Origin: Chitinophaga sp. CF418
GTDB lineage: Bacteria > Bacteroidota > Bacteroidia > Chitinophagales > Chitinophagaceae
Length of the DNA stretch: 64,000 nt
Assembly: GCF_900142925.1 (NCBI RefSeq)
Contig: NZ_FRCN01000002.1
Span: 124,001-188,000 of the forward strand
Direction: 5' to 3'
Part shown: piece by piece, positions 63,471-64,000 of the stretch
Numbering within the stretch: position 1 is the stretch's first letter
Layout of the letters: each line of letters starts with the position of its first letter
Translations under genes and position numbers: made by a program
The notes under the pieces: model-generated
What the model saw: the letters and a program-made list of their open reading frames with translations, nothing else
Told to the model about the DNA's origin: nothing
Database searches by the model: none

Positions 63471-64000
63471 CTATCGCACGCGCTGTATCACCCTGAATGT
63501 GAGATTAATTCTTTCTCCTGATACTTTGGTTGTTTTCGGCACCTGATGCTGCCAGTGATGTTGCAGGGCACCTTTCATGATCAACAGTGATCCATGCTGC
63601 AATTCCAGTTCATATTTCAATCCGGCCTGCTGATGGCGCAGCATAAAACGCCGGGAAGCGCCGAGGTTAACGGAAGCAATGACTGGGTTCAGGCCCAGCT
63701 CCGGCTCATCATCCGCATGCCATCCCATGGAATCTTTCCCATTACGGTAACGGTTCAGCAGCACGCTGTTAAAGCGCACGCCTGCTTCGGGTTCTATCCG
63801 CTCCTTTATCCGTAACAACTCTTCTGTCCAGCCCTGTGGCGTATAAGTAGTACCCGAAAACGCATAGGTGCTGCCGGCATCTCCATACCATGCCATCAGG
63901 CGCGGAAACAAGACCTCTTTGCCATACATCTTCATACTTTCCTGTTGCCACACGATCTTTTCAATCAATGCCTGCAGATATGATGTAGCCTCCTGCAGGG
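63471..64000 (-). CDS. AlkB-like 2-oxoglutarate/Fe(II) dioxygenase, N-terminus beyond window
   Basis: The frame is open to the window edge; 176 residues are visible and an AlkB of about 200 aa is expected, so the true start is just outside. A TTG at 63968 is internal. 'PRLMAWYGDAGSTYAFSGTTYTPQGW', the iron HxD in 'WHADDEPELG', the third ligand in 'GALQHHWQHQVPK' and the 2OG-binding Arg in 'GERINLTFR' are all present. It removes alkyl groups from N1-methyladenine and N3-methylcytosine in DNA or RNA. It is followed 16 bp later by the SIR2-like gene. Confidence 0.92.
   Translation of the reverse strand, partial: LQEATSYLQALIEKIVWQQESMKMYGKEVLFPRLMAWYGDAGSTYAFSGTTYTPQGWTEELLRIKERIEPEAGVRFNSVLLNRYRNGKDSMGWHADDEPELGLNPVIASVNLGASRRFMLRHQQAGLKYELELQHGSLLIMKGALQHHWQHQVPKTTKVSGERINLTFRVIQRVR

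Noticed and set aside
1..64000. CRISPR arrays, insertion sequences, prophage or integrative elements
   Set aside because: No regular spacer-repeat pattern, transposase, integrase or flanking duplications were seen; gene content is mainly core.

Overview
The window looks like a chromosomal segment from a Bacteroidota bacterium of the Chitinophaga type (family Chitinophagaceae). The evidence is internal. Many genes are preceded by the Bacteroidota -7 element TAnnTTTG, and Shine-Dalgarno sequences are mostly absent. There is a Bat aerotolerance operon, split methionine synthase, ribosomal protein THX, an S46 dipeptidyl peptidase, GH3-like and PSP1 proteins, and many SPII lipoproteins and PF13568-type outer-membrane barrels. 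No rRNA, tRNA, CRISPR array, insertion sequence or prophage was seen. Most of the window is housekeeping core, with gene ends marked by clear hairpin terminators.

Layout. 0-3.1 kb: end of batB, batC, then ispG. 3.1-5.6 kb: a small secreted repeat protein, a LysR regulator and a lipocalin-like lipoprotein. 5.6-7.3 kb: an ECF sigma factor with two short membrane anti-sigma-like proteins, all apparently starting at TTG. 7.4-13.3 kb: an SRPBCC gene broken by one in-frame amber codon, a divergent UvrD helicase/PD-(D/E)XK nuclease fusion, an Ig-like lipoprotein and recR. 13.4-14.9 kb: an AT-rich accessory pocket with four small minus-strand reading frames (63, 30, 100 and 70 codons), one a cysteine-ended peptide. 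14.9-20 kb: the two-gene methionine synthase, xth and a DUF4286 protein. 20-22.7 kb: HU, ribosomal protein THX, pdxH and an RsiV-like lipoprotein. 22.7-26.6 kb (minus): rplM-rpsI-rpsB-tsf, then pyrH; rpsB carries a long Gly/Arg/Pro tail. 27-33.8 kb: a YugP-type peptidase, radA, a ComF-like protein, glutathione peroxidase, holB and a PSP1 protein. 34-41 kb: a nucleoid-associated protein, a lipoprotein, an SMP-30-like protein, fabG, a GH3 protein and lptB. 41-46 kb: metF, three tandem outer-membrane barrels and a TlpA-like thioredoxin. 46-54 kb: rlmD, a rhomboid pair (the second apparently inactive), an EEP-family hydrolase, cysS, an M28 peptidase and a HhH-GPD glycosylase. 54-59 kb (minus): recA, a PAP2-like protein, rpoN, rnhB and a lipoprotein. 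59-64 kb: S46 peptidase, IPT/TIG and META lipoproteins, then a SIR2-like protein behind a partial AlkB gene.

How the genes relate. DNA-repair genes are frequent but scattered (helicase-nuclease, recR, xth, radA, glycosylase, recA, rnhB, alkB). One-carbon and methionine metabolism appears twice (metH split pair, metF). The translation operon is conventional. The features most worth attention are the small-gene pocket at 13.4-14.9 kb, the sigma/anti-sigma cluster, the amber-interrupted SRPBCC gene, three convergent gene junctions with related palindromes, the low-complexity tail of S2 and the SIR2-like/AlkB pair. None of these can be shown to be a new system from sequence alone.
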